From Desmonostoc vinosum HA7617-LM4 (lineage in GTDB: Bacteria > Cyanobacteriota > Cyanobacteriia > Cyanobacteriales > Nostocaceae): 64,000 bases of DNA. Numbering within the stretch: the first letter of the stretch is position 1; each line of letters begins with the position of its first letter. Both the position numbers and the translations under genes were made by a program. The notes under the pieces were generated by a model that searched no databases, had not been told where the DNA came from, and worked only from the letters and a program-made list of their open reading frames with translations. The stretch is taken from NCBI GenBank assembly GCA_019359515.1, contig JAHHHC010000029.1:16457-80456 (forward strand), written 5' to 3'. Of this stretch, positions 35,917 through 47,730 are shown in pieces.

Positions 35917-36663
35917 TTAATAGCGGTATGAGTATAGTGTTAAGTCAGAGTCGAGTGTAAGTCTCAAATCTTGTTCAGGTCTGATCACAAAAACATCAGC
36001 TTCTTTTTTGCGTAACAACACACTTGCTAAAGCACCCGCAGCAGCACCACCAAGAGGTTCTAATAATTCAATTTTGCGGTTGCCCGTAATTAAGGAAATG
36101 ACAGTAGCAGCACCTGCACCAATCGCTGCATCAGTTAATATATTGCCAGTATCGGCTCCTTTAGAAATTCTTTCAGTTCTAGTATATGTCCGAGAACTTG
36201 CATTAATCTGCTGACGCCGATTAGAAGAAAATACTAGTTCTCTGGCTACGAATCGCACACCTTTTCTAGTGTTGCTATCTCTATCTGTGGAATAGTCTCT
36301 ATCTGTGGGATAATCTCTATCTCTCGAATAATCTCTATCTAGATTTACAGATTCTAACCTACCAACCACCTGAGTTCCAGCAGGTATTAATACATTTCTA
36401 TTTCTGTCGATAATGTCATTGGCAATCCTTAGTGTCAGGTCTGCGCTTTCCCCAGGAGAAACGACAACTTTTTCTTTCTCGTAGGTGACAGGAAAAGCAA
36501 CTCCAGAAGGAATGGTAATGTTTCTATTATATTGTTGCCCAATCCTGTTATTGTATTGTGCGTTAGCAGGAGCAAAGGTAAATAGAGGAGCAACTACACT
36601 TGTGGTAATTGCCGTTGCCATGATTGCGGCAGTTCCAGATTTCCAGCGATGAATGCGAAGCAT
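35917..36663 (-). CDS. Secreted glycine-zipper protein, VirB10/TrbI-like fragment
   Basis: A 248-aa exported protein with a signal peptide ending about FAPANA-QYN. The core (NITIPSGVAFPVTYEKEKVVVSPGE ... NVLIPAGTQVVGRLE) resembles the beta-strand region of VirB10/TrbI-type proteins, and this family is often called TrbI-like in cyanobacteria without conjugation genes. An Asp/Arg-rich repeat (RDYSRDRDYPTDRDYSTDRD) is encoded by about 3.5 copies of an 18-bp unit at 36278-36340. A glycine zipper (GAGAATVIS ... GGAAAGALASVLL) suggests outer-membrane contact. Function is unknown. Confidence 0.6.
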   Translation of the reverse strand: MLRIHRWKSGTAAIMATAITTSVVAPLFTFAPANAQYNNRIGQQYNRNITIPSGVAFPVTYEKEKVVVSPGESADLTLRIANDIIDRNRNVLIPAGTQVVGRLESVNLDRDYSRDRDYPTDRDYSTDRDSNTRKGVRFVARELVFSSNRRQQINASSRTYTRTERISKGADTGNILTDAAIGAGAATVISLITGNRKIELLEPLGGAAAGALASVLLRKKEADVFVIRPEQDLRLTLDSDLTLYSYRY

Positions 36664-37150
36664 AGGACGGTTTGGGTTTGGATTTATGATGTAGCTAATG
36701 ACGCGGGTTGACTGAGATAGTTTCTGAAATTCATCAAACCTGTCTATCTTATATTTTATATCCTTGATAAAAACATCAGCTACCCGACTTTCTCACTTTC
36801 AAACTGCTATTGAGAATTACCAACTTTTGGGATTGAACTCTCAATTAGCTAGTGTTCATCTTATTACATCAAATTTATAGCAAAAAGCTAGATATCGTCA
36901 CCAAGATGTAGAAACTCAAATTTTCGGAACATAAATATTTCAATTAATAGCCAATTTTTTTTATCAATTTTATTGATTTGTTTAATAAGATTCGCATTTC
37001 CGCAACTGAAGCGTTTTGTATGATAAATATCATATACATTTTAGTAGCATAAAATATGCATTTATGTTCAATTTTACCTTTTGAAACTATATTAATAATT
37101 TCCTTTTTCCATAAAATGAAGATAGTTCCAATTTCAGAGGACATCAAAAA
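36664..37150. other. AT-rich intergenic region upstream of the peptide gene
   Basis: 487 bp, markedly AT-rich near its right end. A short dyad (atgataaatatcat) lies at about 37018. It should hold the promoter of the first peptide gene. No coding frame has support. Confidence 0.45.
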
Positions 37151-37339
37151 ATGGCAGTTGAGAATTTTCAATTAGATGAATTAGAAGAAATAGTAGACCT
37201 ATCTGATGAGCAACAAAAAGCGATTATTGGTGGGGCAGCACAGTGTACATATAAAGGACAAACCTCCTCAGAAGGTTCTAGAGTCACGATGGATGATGGC
37301 GTTACACGTACTTGCTTATCTAATGGTACGTGGGGTTAA
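37151..37339 (+). CDS. Small peptide with double-glycine leader (bacteriocin/RiPP-like precursor 1)
   Basis: A 62-aa product. The leader FQLDELEEIVDLSDEQQKAIIGG ends in the GG motif cut by C39-type peptidase ABC exporters, with the usual hydrophobic positions before it. The 36-residue core starts AAQCTYKGQ and ends TCLSNGTWG; its two cysteines and C-x-Y-x-G ... S-x-G-S-R spacing resemble small Cys-paired beta-rich modules (DUF1496-like), so a disulfide is possible. A ribosome site (agagga) precedes the ATG. No modification enzyme or exporter is adjacent. The second peptide gene lies 262 bp downstream. Confidence 0.7.
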   Translation: MAVENFQLDELEEIVDLSDEQQKAIIGGAAQCTYKGQTSSEGSRVTMDDGVTRTCLSNGTWG

Positions 37340-37601
37340 AATACTCTCTTTGCCAGAATCATCTTTCTTTTGTCGCTTTGGCAGAGAATAATCTCTAGCC
37401 CTTGTTATTAGGCGCTTTCGCAACCGAAAAATTGATAAAACACGCATTAGTTATATATGTAGATGTAAAGCGGTTTGTTATCAGATATCGCCTAATACAT
37501 AATTATCTTTGAGGATATTTTTCCAAAGTGACAAGGATACTCTTAAATGCTGATTAATAGTTTTAATAGGTATATTGTCAATCACAAGGAAGCAAATTTC
37601 A

Positions 37602-37820
37602 ATGGAAAATCATTCAAAAAAATATAGTCGTCAGGCTGAAATTGATAACTTAATTCAAAATGCTGTAAGTCAAGCAGTGGTACGACGATACCAATTTTTG
37701 AACTTAGAAAATGATCTATCGACTTTATCTGATGAGGAAGTAACAAGAATTATCGGTGGACAAAGTAACATCTTGGGCAGTGCAACAACAGTTGGCCGAA
37801 TTCCTAATAATTTGTTCTAA
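37602..37820 (+). CDS. Small peptide with double-glycine leader (precursor 2)
   Basis: A 72-aa product. The leader ends LENDLSTLSDEEVTRIIGG, closely parallel to LSDEQQKAIIGG of precursor 1. The predicted core after GG (QSNILGSATTVGRIPNNLF) is 19 residues without cysteine. The leader is longer and carries a helical part (IDNLIQNAVSQAVVRRYQFL). The start ATG at 37602 has aagga 10 nt upstream; an upstream TTG at 37575 lacks a site. The shared cleavage site suggests the same exporter handles both. Confidence 0.65.
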   Translation: MENHSKKYSRQAEIDNLIQNAVSQAVVRRYQFLNLENDLSTLSDEEVTRIIGGQSNILGSATTVGRIPNNLF

Positions 37821-37925
37821 TCACTGTACGTTCGCTCATTTTTGAAGGGTAAGAGGAATTAATGCCTGATTGTCGAAGGAAAAAACCTTATTCGAGGATC
37901 TGATTGTAGTGATGCCATATAATAC

Positions 37926-38030
37926 ATGGAGAAAGAAATCGAGCTAGGAAAAGGTAAGGGTAGCCAGAAGGAAGTGCTTGACTTATCAGACAAAACCGCA
38001 TCAGCGATCGCTAGTTGGATAAAAGACTAA
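37926..38030 (+). pseudogene. Fragment resembling a tyrosine recombinase catalytic domain
   Basis: A 34-codon frame (KGKGSQKEVLDLSDKTASAI) matches the GKGxKxRxVPLxxxTxxAL segment of phage-type integrases and XerC/D relatives, including the lysine of the beta-hairpin. It ends at a stop with no Arg-His-x-x-Arg or Tyr box downstream. Nothing upstream in frame continues it. A HIP1 octamer lies within. It is best read as a relic of an integrated element. Confidence 0.45.
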
Positions 38031-38081
38031 AATTAAACTAAACCTCTTGTCTAATTGGTAGAAAAAGGCTAAATAAGGTCT

Positions 38082-38648
38082 ATGACCATAACTACCTATA
38101 AGTGGACAATTGAACGCTATCACCAAGCAATAGAAGCAGGTATTTTTGACGACCAGCCGATTGAACTATTGCGCGGCGATCTTATTGTTATGCCCCCAGA
38201 AAGAGAACCTCACGCATACTACAACACAGAAGCCGCTGATTATCTCCGCATATTGCTCGGTGAACGGGTAAAAATCCGCGATGCCAAACCTATCACCCTG
38301 CCAAACGACTCAGAACCTGCCCCCGATATTGCCATTGTCAAACCTTTAGGTGAGGTTTACCTACAACACCATCCTTACCCTGAAGATATTTTCTGGATTA
38401 TCGAATTCTCCAAAGCCACCCTCAGCAAAGATTTAGGTAAGAAAAAAGAAATCTACGCGGAGGTTGGCATTACTGAATACTGGGTTGTTAACCTGAAGAC
38501 TTCGCAATTGCAAGTCTTTCGTGATTTGAAAAATGGACAATACACAACTGAACTGAGACTAACCACAGGTACTATTTCACCCCTAGCCTTTCCTGATATA
38601 TCCGTCCAAGTTGAACGCCTCATAGGTGTAGCGAAAAGACAGAAGTAA
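38082..38648 (+). CDS. Uma2 family endonuclease-like protein (DUF820)
   Basis: A 188-aa PD-(D/E)XK-fold protein of the very abundant cyanobacterial Uma2 family. It shows IELLRGDLIVMPPEREPH, the catalytic-type Asp in EPAPDIAIVK, and WIIEFSKATLSKDLGKKKEIYAEVGITEYWVVNL, where E-F-S replaces the usual E-V-S/xK. Members are often scattered singly and their role (nuclease, mobile-element passenger or defence) is unresolved. It follows the recombinase fragment by 51 bp. Confidence 0.85.
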   Translation: MTITTYKWTIERYHQAIEAGIFDDQPIELLRGDLIVMPPEREPHAYYNTEAADYLRILLGERVKIRDAKPITLPNDSEPAPDIAIVKPLGEVYLQHHPYPEDIFWIIEFSKATLSKDLGKKKEIYAEVGITEYWVVNLKTSQLQVFRDLKNGQYTTELRLTTGTISPLAFPDISVQVERLIGVAKRQK

Positions 38649-38729
38649 TCAAACTATGCATACATAAATAATGAGGGCATTAGCTAGTTGCCAATACCCT
38701 CAAAGAAACCTATAAGTTTAAGTTATGTT

Positions 38730-39992
38730 TTAGGCGATCGCAGCTGCAAGTGACTCATTGGCTGCTTGCTTCAACAATTCTGCCTTATCGATTTGTTCCC
38801 AAGGCAAATCTAGATCAGCTCGACCAAAGTGACCGTAAGCTGCGACGTCCTGATAAAAACGTCCGCCTCGTTCGCTTGGCAGGTTGCGTAAATTGAAGGT
38901 ATGGATAATCCCAGCTGGACGCAGTTCAAAGTGCTGCTTGACTAATTCCAGCAGAGTGTCATCATCCAGTTTGCCAGTACCAAAGGTATCCAACAAAATA
39001 CTCACCGGTCGCGCTACACCAATGGCATAACTTAACTGAACTTCGCACTTATCAGCCAACCCAGCAGCAACAATATTTTTCGCTACATAGCGGGCTGCAT
39101 AAGCGGCGGAACGGTCTACTTTAGTGGGGTCTTTACCAGAGAAAGCGCCACCACCATGACGTGAATAACCACCATAGGTGTCAACAATGATTTTCCGTCC
39201 CGTGAGACCAGAATCACCTTGGGGGCCACCAACAACAAATTTACCGGTCGGATTGACCAAAAAGCGCGTCTGTTGGTCTGGCTTAATATCGAGGTCGCCA
39301 AAAATCGGTTCGACTACTGCGGCCCAGAGATCTTCTTTAATCTTGGCTTGCACTGCGGCTTCATCTGTAATTTCACCGATGCTAGCTGTATGCTGAGTGG
39401 AAACTAAGATGGTATCGATACCTACAGGACGACCATCTTCGTATGCCACTGTGACTTGGGTTTTGCCGTCGGGCCGTAGGTATGGCAACTCGCCTGTTTT
39501 GCGGACTGCTGCCAATCTGCGAGCAATACGGTGAGCTAGACTGATAGGTAAGGGCATCAATTCTGGTGTTTCGTTGCTGGCAAAGCCAAACATGATACCT
39601 TGATCGCCTGCACCAATCTTATCAAATAGTTCATCACTGTCTTGCTGACGGGTTTCTTGGGCGACGTTAACACCTTGAGCAATATCAGGCGATTGTTCGT
39701 CCAAAGCCACTAAAACGCTGGTGCTATTAGCAGAAAAGCCATTATCGGCATCAGTATAGCCAATTTCAGCAATTTTCTTCCGGGCGAGATTTACATAGTT
39801 AACGTTGGCTTTAGTAGTAATTTCGCCTGTAATCAATACCAATCCAGTATTAACTACTACTTCAGCAGCGACACGGCTAGCTGGGTCTTGTGTGAGTAGG
39901 GCATCGATAATCGTATCAGAAATCTGATCGCAGATTTTATCTGGATGACCCTCAGTAACAGACTCGGAGGTAAATAAATATCGACGAGACAA
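38730..39992 (-). CDS. metK: S-adenosylmethionine synthetase
   Basis: A 420-aa enzyme making S-adenosylmethionine from ATP and methionine. Signatures are [60 protein letters not shown] and the C-terminal [11 protein letters not shown]. It starts at TTG (39992): GGAGG lies 8 nt upstream and no ATG is suitable. Monocistronic, with prk ending 211 bp upstream on the same strand. Confidence 0.97.
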   Translation of the reverse strand: MSRRYLFTSESVTEGHPDKICDQISDTIIDALLTQDPASRVAAEVVVNTGLVLITGEITTKANVNYVNLARKKIAEIGYTDADNGFSANSTSVLVALDEQSPDIAQGVNVAQETRQQDSDELFDKIGAGDQGIMFGFASNETPELMPLPISLAHRIARRLAAVRKTGELPYLRPDGKTQVTVAYEDGRPVGIDTILVSTQHTASIGEITDEAAVQAKIKEDLWAAVVEPIFGDLDIKPDQQTRFLVNPTGKFVVGGPQGDSGLTGRKIIVDTYGGYSRHGGGAFSGKDPTKVDRSAAYAARYVAKNIVAAGLADKCEVQLSYAIGVARPVSILLDTFGTGKLDDDTLLELVKQHFELRPAGIIHTFNLRNLPSERGGRFYQDVAAYGHFGRADLDLPWEQIDKAELLKQAANESLAAAIA

Positions 39993-40145
39993 AGGAAATT
40001 CCTCCTTACGAGTTTTTTGGCTGACTAAATGTTGGTATTCAGTTCAGCTAAAATTTCTGGAATCATAACAATATTGACATATTCAGTAGTTAGTGTGTTC
40101 TAAATTTAAGAAAAACAAGAATTAAGGCTAAGTAAAGCCATTGAT

Positions 40146-40176
40146 AAAAAAAAGGGGGACACTTTTGGATGTCCCC
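40146..40176 (-). terminator. Rho-independent terminator of prk
   Basis: On the minus strand, the stem ggggaca / tgtcccc with an 8-nt loop is followed by a run of eight T. It lies just after the prk stop codon. Confidence 0.85.
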
Positions 40177-40203
40177 ACAGGCTTTGACACAAACACTGCT
40201 GTT

Positions 40204-41208
40204 TTAAACTTGAACTGCTAACTTTGCTTCCTTTGCTGTTACTCGCTCATAAGCAGCTCGCATTTTTAAACCTGTAAGCACTTGGAATAAACCAGTTCCA
40301 TTATTGGAACCAGGATACTCGCGGTGCTGGAGTAATAAGTGAGTCATCTCACCTTGGAATTTGGTGGATGTATTGCTCAAATGAGTTTCAATGTAAATTA
40401 CTTCTTCCAAGTTATCGAATTGACCATCTACTTCCAATACGGTAACATAGCGTCCATAGTAGACGTCTGAACCATAATAGAGTTGCATTCCAGGATAAGA
40501 ACAAGTCAGCTTGCGTCCACAAGGAGTCCACTGAATTGTTGACCCTTCATCAAACAGGTAGACTGGCTCAAAACCTTCTTTGCCTTCCCGCTGGAGCATA
40601 CGTACCCGCAAAACTTTCCGGTCTTTGTCGTCTTTGATTAAGTTAGTGGGCAATACTTGGAGAACTACATCAGCAAATTCTCTCTGTGGTTCGATGTATT
40701 TAGTAAAATCAGGTTTGCGTGAGTTGATTTGAGCTAAAACATCTTCGTAGCGATGACCACGTTCAGCCATGTCTCGCTGGATTTTCCAAGCAATTTTGAC
40801 TTCATCGCTAATGTCGAAATAGACGCTGAAATCGATCAGCGATCGCACCCGCTCATCATATAAAGGATGCAGCCCTTCAATCACTATAATGTGATTTGGC
40901 TCAATCCTTTCTGGCGGATCAATCAAGCCGGTTTCGTGGTTATAAATCGGCTTATCAATTGCTTGACCATTTTTGAGCGCTTTGATTTGCTCATACATCA
41001 AGTCAAAATTGTTTGCCCTAGGATCAAGTGCAGTGATTCCTGTTTCTTTGCGCTGTTTACGATCTAATGAATGATAATCATCCAAACAGATGACTGTCAT
41101 TAATTCTTCACCAAACAAATCTATCAAACGACGCAAAAACGTAGATTTACCGCACCCGGAGTCTCCGGCTACTCCAATCAGTACCACGCGTTCCGGCTTA
41201 CTTGTCAT
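40204..41208 (-). CDS. prk: Phosphoribulokinase
   Basis: A 334-aa Calvin-cycle kinase that makes ribulose-1,5-bisphosphate from ribulose-5-phosphate. The P-loop reads GVAGDSGCGKSTFLRRL with its regulatory Cys, the second cysteine lies in VICLDDYHSLDRKQRKETG, and FSVYFDISDEVKIAWKIQRDMAERGH follows. The two cysteines support thioredoxin/CP12 control. A strong ribosome site (agaggaga) precedes the ATG, and a clear terminator follows the stop. No CP12 gene lies next to it. Confidence 0.97.
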   Translation of the reverse strand: MTSKPERVVLIGVAGDSGCGKSTFLRRLIDLFGEELMTVICLDDYHSLDRKQRKETGITALDPRANNFDLMYEQIKALKNGQAIDKPIYNHETGLIDPPERIEPNHIIVIEGLHPLYDERVRSLIDFSVYFDISDEVKIAWKIQRDMAERGHRYEDVLAQINSRKPDFTKYIEPQREFADVVLQVLPTNLIKDDKDRKVLRVRMLQREGKEGFEPVYLFDEGSTIQWTPCGRKLTCSYPGMQLYYGSDVYYGRYVTVLEVDGQFDNLEEVIYIETHLSNTSTKFQGEMTHLLLQHREYPGSNNGTGLFQVLTGLKMRAAYERVTAKEAKLAVQV

Positions 41209-43720
<2,512 letters not shown>

Positions 43721-43839
43721 ATTGGTCATTGGTCATTGGTTGTTGAACAAATGACAAAGGACAACTGACAAAAGATAATTAGTAGGTAGGGCAAACGCTC
43801 TACCTACAATTGTTATTGGTGAAATTGGGTGCAAAAGTT

Positions 43840-45210
43840 GTGGGTGTAAAGCTGGGAATATTAGGATTAGGAACTGTCGGGACAGGTACGGTACAACTAT
43901 TACAGGATCAAGTTGGACGCCACCCGTTATTAAAGGAAATAGAAGTCCATCGGGTGGGAGTGCGATCGCTTGATAAACCCCGTGCTGTAGAATTATCTCA
44001 TGGTGTCATCACTACAGATTTAACTGCTATTGTCAATGACCCAGAGATAGATATAGTTGTGGAAGTAATGGGAGGATTAGAACCAGCGCGATCGCTAATT
44101 CTGCAAGCCATTGCAGCTGGTAAGCATATAGTAACTGCTAATAAAGCAGCGATCGCTCGTTTTGGACATGAGATTTTCACAGCCGCCAATCAAGCCGGGG
44201 TGTATGTGATGCTAGAAGCCGCCGTTGGTGGCGGTATTCCCGTAATTCAACCCCTGAAACAGTCATTAAGTGTGAATCGCATTCACACCGTTACTGGCAT
44301 CGTTAACGGTACAACTAACTACATCCTCACACGGATGCAAACAGAAGGTAGTAACTTCGATGATGTGTTGGCTGATGCCCAACGCTTGGGTTATGCAGAG
44401 GCTGACCCCACCGCCGACGTTGATGGTTTCGACGCAGCAGATAAAATTGCCATCCTCGCCTCCTTGGGTTTTGGTGGACGCATCCACTTACAAGATGTCT
44501 ATTGTGAAGGAATTAGGCAAGTCAGCAAAACAGATATTGCCTATGCCGAAAAACTGGGATTTGTGATTAAATTATTAGCGATCGCTAAACAACACACTCC
44601 CTCAGAAGAGGACACGGGGACACAGGGACGCGGGGACGCGGAGAATGTCACCACGTCCCCGCGTCTCCCCATCTTTGCGTCTCCTCCATCCCCCCTCTCC
44701 GTTCGAGTCCATCCCACCCTTGTCCCACAAGCACATCCCCTAGCCAGCATTAACGGCGTTTATAATGCCATCCTGGTTGAAGGGGAACCCATCGGACAAG
44801 TAATGTTTTTTGGCCCTGGTGCTGGTGCTGGTGCAACCGCCAGTGCTGTATCATCGGATATCTTGAGTTTAGTTGCTGCCCTCAAAACCAATACAGCAAT
44901 TCCAAATCCCCTATTAGCCTGTGGACATCAAGATTATTGTCAAATTGCGCCAATGGCAGAACTCGTCACTCGGTTTTATGCTCGTTTCCTGACAAAAGAC
45001 CAACCCGGAGTCATCGGTAAACTGGGTACTTGTTTCGGTAACTATGGCGTTAGCTTAGAGTCAATTGTTCAAACTGGCTTTCAAAGAGAATTGGCAGAAA
45101 TTGTAGTTGTCACCCATGATGTCAAAGAAGGCAACTTTCGCCAAGCCCTAGCAGAAATTCAGACTTTGGAAGCAATAGATAGTATTCCTAGCTTGCTGCG
45201 GGTACTGTGA
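43840..45210 (+). CDS. hom: Homoserine dehydrogenase with an in-frame repeat insertion
   Basis: NAD(P)H-dependent reduction of aspartate semialdehyde to homoserine, for threonine and methionine. The N-terminal Rossmann motif is LGILGLGTVGTGTV, the centre has GGGIPVIQPLKQSL and GIVNGTTNYILTRM, and the catalytic region DPTADVDGFDAADKIAILASLGFG is intact. A C-terminal ACT domain (TKDQPGVIGKLGTCFGNYGVSLESI) is present. A stretch from about residue 256 to 285 (EEDTGTQGRGDAENV and following) is encoded by G-rich/C-rich repeat DNA and looks inserted. I prefer the GTG at 43840; the frame is open to a TTG at 43810. Confidence 0.93.
   Translation: MGVKLGILGLGTVGTGTVQLLQDQVGRHPLLKEIEVHRVGVRSLDKPRAVELSHGVITTDLTAIVNDPEIDIVVEVMGGLEPARSLILQAIAAGKHIVTANKAAIARFGHEIFTAANQAGVYVMLEAAVGGGIPVIQPLKQSLSVNRIHTVTGIVNGTTNYILTRMQTEGSNFDDVLADAQRLGYAEADPTADVDGFDAADKIAILASLGFGGRIHLQDVYCEGIRQVSKTDIAYAEKLGFVIKLLAIAKQHTPSEEDTGTQGRGDAENVTTSPRLPIFASPPSPLSVRVHPTLVPQAHPLASINGVYNAILVEGEPIGQVMFFGPGAGAGATASAVSSDILSLVAALKTNTAIPNPLLACGHQDYCQIAPMAELVTRFYARFLTKDQPGVIGKLGTCFGNYGVSLESIVQTGFQRELAEIVVVTHDVKEGNFRQALAEIQTLEAIDSIPSLLRVL
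44606..44694. repeat. G/C-rich repeat inserted within hom
   Basis: An 89-bp stretch of gacacggggacacaggga and gacgcgg units, followed by the complementary cacgtccccgcgtctcccc. Its length keeps the hom frame. The same phrases are found between genes at 54180-54245 and 63340-63370. Confidence 0.7.
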
Positions 45211-45226
45211 ATCAGGGACTTACAAT

Positions 45227-45337
45227 TAAATAATTCGTAATGACGCTCCTTCGGACGCTCGTACCTCGCTCTAAGCGAAGCTATGCCGTAGGCTTTACGC
45301 TACCGCTGCGCTAACGTAATTCGTAATTCGTAATTAA
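45227..45337. repeat. Heptad repeat with a longer GC-rich palindromic insert
   Basis: TAATTCGTAAT is interrupted by about 75 bp (gacgctccttcggacgctcg ... gcgctaac) and resumes as GTAATTCGTAATTCG. The insert is the reverse-complement relative of the one at 55920-55965. Beyond it to 45542 I see only G-rich phrases and hairpin-like sequence, no gene. Confidence 0.8.
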
Positions 45338-45542
45338 GTTTTGTAATGGGGATTTCACCCCAACACAAAACTTGTCGGTTACAGAACCGGGGGACTTAAA
45401 CCCACGGAACTTGTTAAAAAAAAATCTTATCGCTTTTATGGCAGGGGGCAGGGGAGGAAAAATCGTTTTGATGGGCGTGAAATTGGATAATTTAATTTTT
45501 GGAATTCCCTAACCCAATCCATTTTGCATACAAGTAGTAATA

Positions 45543-46184
45543 ATGGTTCAAACCGTAGGAATTACTAAAGCAATTACTAACTTGAACGAAGCACACGAAA
45601 AGTTCAAGCTTAGTCAAACTGCTGACCAAGAATTTTTTACAGAATGGTTTGAGGATTTACCCAAACTTACCACTAGTGAAAAAGAATCACTCAATAAGCT
45701 AAAAAATCGCTATTTATATTACGCAAGCGATGGTGCAATCACTGAAGGCACAGTTAACGTGATTATCTTGTCTCCCCTACTGGAATTGATGGGGCTATGC
45801 GATCCTCCTTTTAAAATTCGTAGTGAGCAATTGGTAAAAGTTGAAATTGATACTAAAGGCGATGAAGAGACTGTATTAGAAGGCTTTATTGATACTTTAG
45901 TGGTGCAAAATCGACTTTGGATAGTATTAATTGAATCGAAACGTTATGGTTTTAGTGTCATGCAGGCTTTGCCACAAACGTTGGCCTATATGATGTCGAA
46001 CCCTAACAGAGAAATACCTGTTTTTGGGATGATAACGACTGGGGAAGATTATGTTTTTGTCAAGTTAAACCAGCAGATGCGTCAGTATGCTTTATCAAAT
46101 AAATTTACTCTTTCCAACCCTCAAAAAAACGAGCTTTACGAAGTGATGCAAGTGATGAAGCAAATTGTAACTATTCTTAGGTAA
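45543..46184 (+). CDS. PD-(D/E)XK nuclease-like protein (type I restriction R N-terminal-like)
   Basis: A 213-aa protein. The centre VLEGFIDTLVVQNRLWIVLIESKRYGFSVMQALPQTLAYMM shows D ... ExK plus the downstream Gln (QALPQ), as in HSDR_N-type domains. The N-terminal helical half (LNEAHEKFKLS ... LPKLTTSEKESLNKLKNRYLYY) is typical of cyanobacterial singletons. No methylase, specificity or helicase partner is nearby. It resembles the 205-aa protein at 3008 in core layout. Function is unknown. Confidence 0.65.
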   Translation: MVQTVGITKAITNLNEAHEKFKLSQTADQEFFTEWFEDLPKLTTSEKESLNKLKNRYLYYASDGAITEGTVNVIILSPLLELMGLCDPPFKIRSEQLVKVEIDTKGDEETVLEGFIDTLVVQNRLWIVLIESKRYGFSVMQALPQTLAYMMSNPNREIPVFGMITTGEDYVFVKLNQQMRQYALSNKFTLSNPQKNELYEVMQVMKQIVTILR

Positions 46185-46351
46185 GAAGAACTAGGAATTG
46201 GGGATTGAGTAATAAAAATGCATCACAGCTAAAAACTCTGTTACATAACTCAATATTAGTAAAATTTTTTCTCAAAACTAGTGGTATAAAATAGTCACTT
46301 ATGGCTCAATTTTGTTGAAGTACTAACATTACTACTACCAGGGTGACTACG

Positions 46352-47449
46352 ATGACAAATATACTACCTCCCGATCCTGAGTCATCTCCAAAAACTCCCC
46401 TTGGGTTTGATGAATTTATAGCCATTTTAGTCGCCTTTGGAGCGATCGCAGCGATTCTGTTTTGGTCTTTTTCTCGTAGAGATTCTAGCTGGAACTTCAA
46501 CGGACTAATCTCGCCTTCTCCCAGCACTCAATCAAATCAACCTTCCTCGCCTGCCGCTCAGGCAAGACCAAATTCAACTTCTAACTTCAACGCTTTGCCG
46601 TCGCCTGTACCAACAACTGTTATTGAACCCAAAACGACTTTACCTCCAGGCGAGAGAGTTTATCCTTCCTCAGTTTTGCCATCCCCTAACGTAGTTGCAA
46701 CTCAATTACCCCAAGAACAAAAGTTCATATCTTCCTTAGGTGGTTGGAAGTCATCTATTACATCATTAGCTTTACCCCCAGTCACACCCGCAAAGGAGAA
46801 GTCAACCATTCCACCACCAATTGCATTTAACGATGTGCCTGATAATTTTTGGGGTCGGCGCTTTATCAATGTTCTTTCTTCCCGTGGTATCCTCAAGGGA
46901 TTTCCCGATTATTCTTTTAGGCCAAATCAGTCCGTAAACCGTGCCGAATTTGCCGCCATCCTAGAAAAAGCCTTTAGTCCAGAATTGCGTCAGCCCAGAA
47001 TCACATTTAAAGATGTACCTACCAAATTCTGGGCAACTCCAGCTATTAACCAAGCCATTAGTAACAAATTTTTAAAAGGCTATCCCGATAAAACATTTAA
47101 ACCAGGACAAAAAATTTCGCGAGTACAAGTATTAGTGGCTTTAACCAGTGGGTTAAATCTTAAAGAACCATCTACCCCAGCTCAAGTTTTAAGTATCTAC
47201 AAAGACGCGAAAGATATTCCTCAATACGCCGTTGGCAAAATAGCCGCAGCTACAACTAACGGTCTTGTAGTTAATTATCCAGACCAGCAAGCCCTAGCTC
47301 CAAATAGACCAGCTAGTCGTGCCGAAGTCGCAGCAATGATTCATCAAGCTTTGGTAAAACTAGGAAAATTAGAGGCAATTCCGTCTCAAAACATCGTGCG
47401 TCAGCCTAGCTCACCAGCCAAAAGTTCGCCTCCACAAGCTACAAGATGA
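46352..47449 (+). CDS. Membrane-anchored protein with three S-layer homology (SLH) domains
   Basis: A 365-aa protein. One membrane helix (FIAILVAFGAIAAILFWSFS, about 20-40) leads to a Pro/Ser-rich linker (about 50-150), then SLH repeats at FNDVPDNFWGRRFINVLSSRGI, FKDVPTKFWATPAINQAISNKF and YKDAKDIPQYAVGKIAAATTNG. SLH domains tether proteins to cell-wall polysaccharide, so this one likely bridges the plasma membrane and peptidoglycan. I choose the ATG at 46352, 7 nt after agggtg; a GTG 9 bp upstream is possible. Confidence 0.85.
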   Translation: MTNILPPDPESSPKTPLGFDEFIAILVAFGAIAAILFWSFSRRDSSWNFNGLISPSPSTQSNQPSSPAAQARPNSTSNFNALPSPVPTTVIEPKTTLPPGERVYPSSVLPSPNVVATQLPQEQKFISSLGGWKSSITSLALPPVTPAKEKSTIPPPIAFNDVPDNFWGRRFINVLSSRGILKGFPDYSFRPNQSVNRAEFAAILEKAFSPELRQPRITFKDVPTKFWATPAINQAISNKFLKGYPDKTFKPGQKISRVQVLVALTSGLNLKEPSTPAQVLSIYKDAKDIPQYAVGKIAAATTNGLVVNYPDQQALAPNRPASRAEVAAMIHQALVKLGKLEAIPSQNIVRQPSSPAKSSPPQATR

Positions 47450-47730
47450 GAGGTTTATCAGTACTGAGTTCTGAGTTACGAGTAAGAATACTGTACTGAG
47501 TACTCAGCACTGAATAAGGTCAACACCTGCGCTTAATTCAAAATTTCAAGTTCAAAAATGATTTTATTTTTAATTTTGAATTGAAGCATGGACGCTACAG
47601 ACACTTGCTTTTATGGTGAGAACTCCTAAAAGTTCTGCTCAAACAAAGCTGCATAAGCGTCCATAGACTTCTGTTTGTAAAGTAGTGTCCTCTACAGAAT
47701 CGCTTGCGGCAGGGTATTAACCATCAAAAA

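Noticed and set aside
36944..37171. 75-codon frame opposite the peptide promoter
   Set aside because: AT-rich sequence, overlaps the start of the double-glycine peptide gene, no family resemblance.
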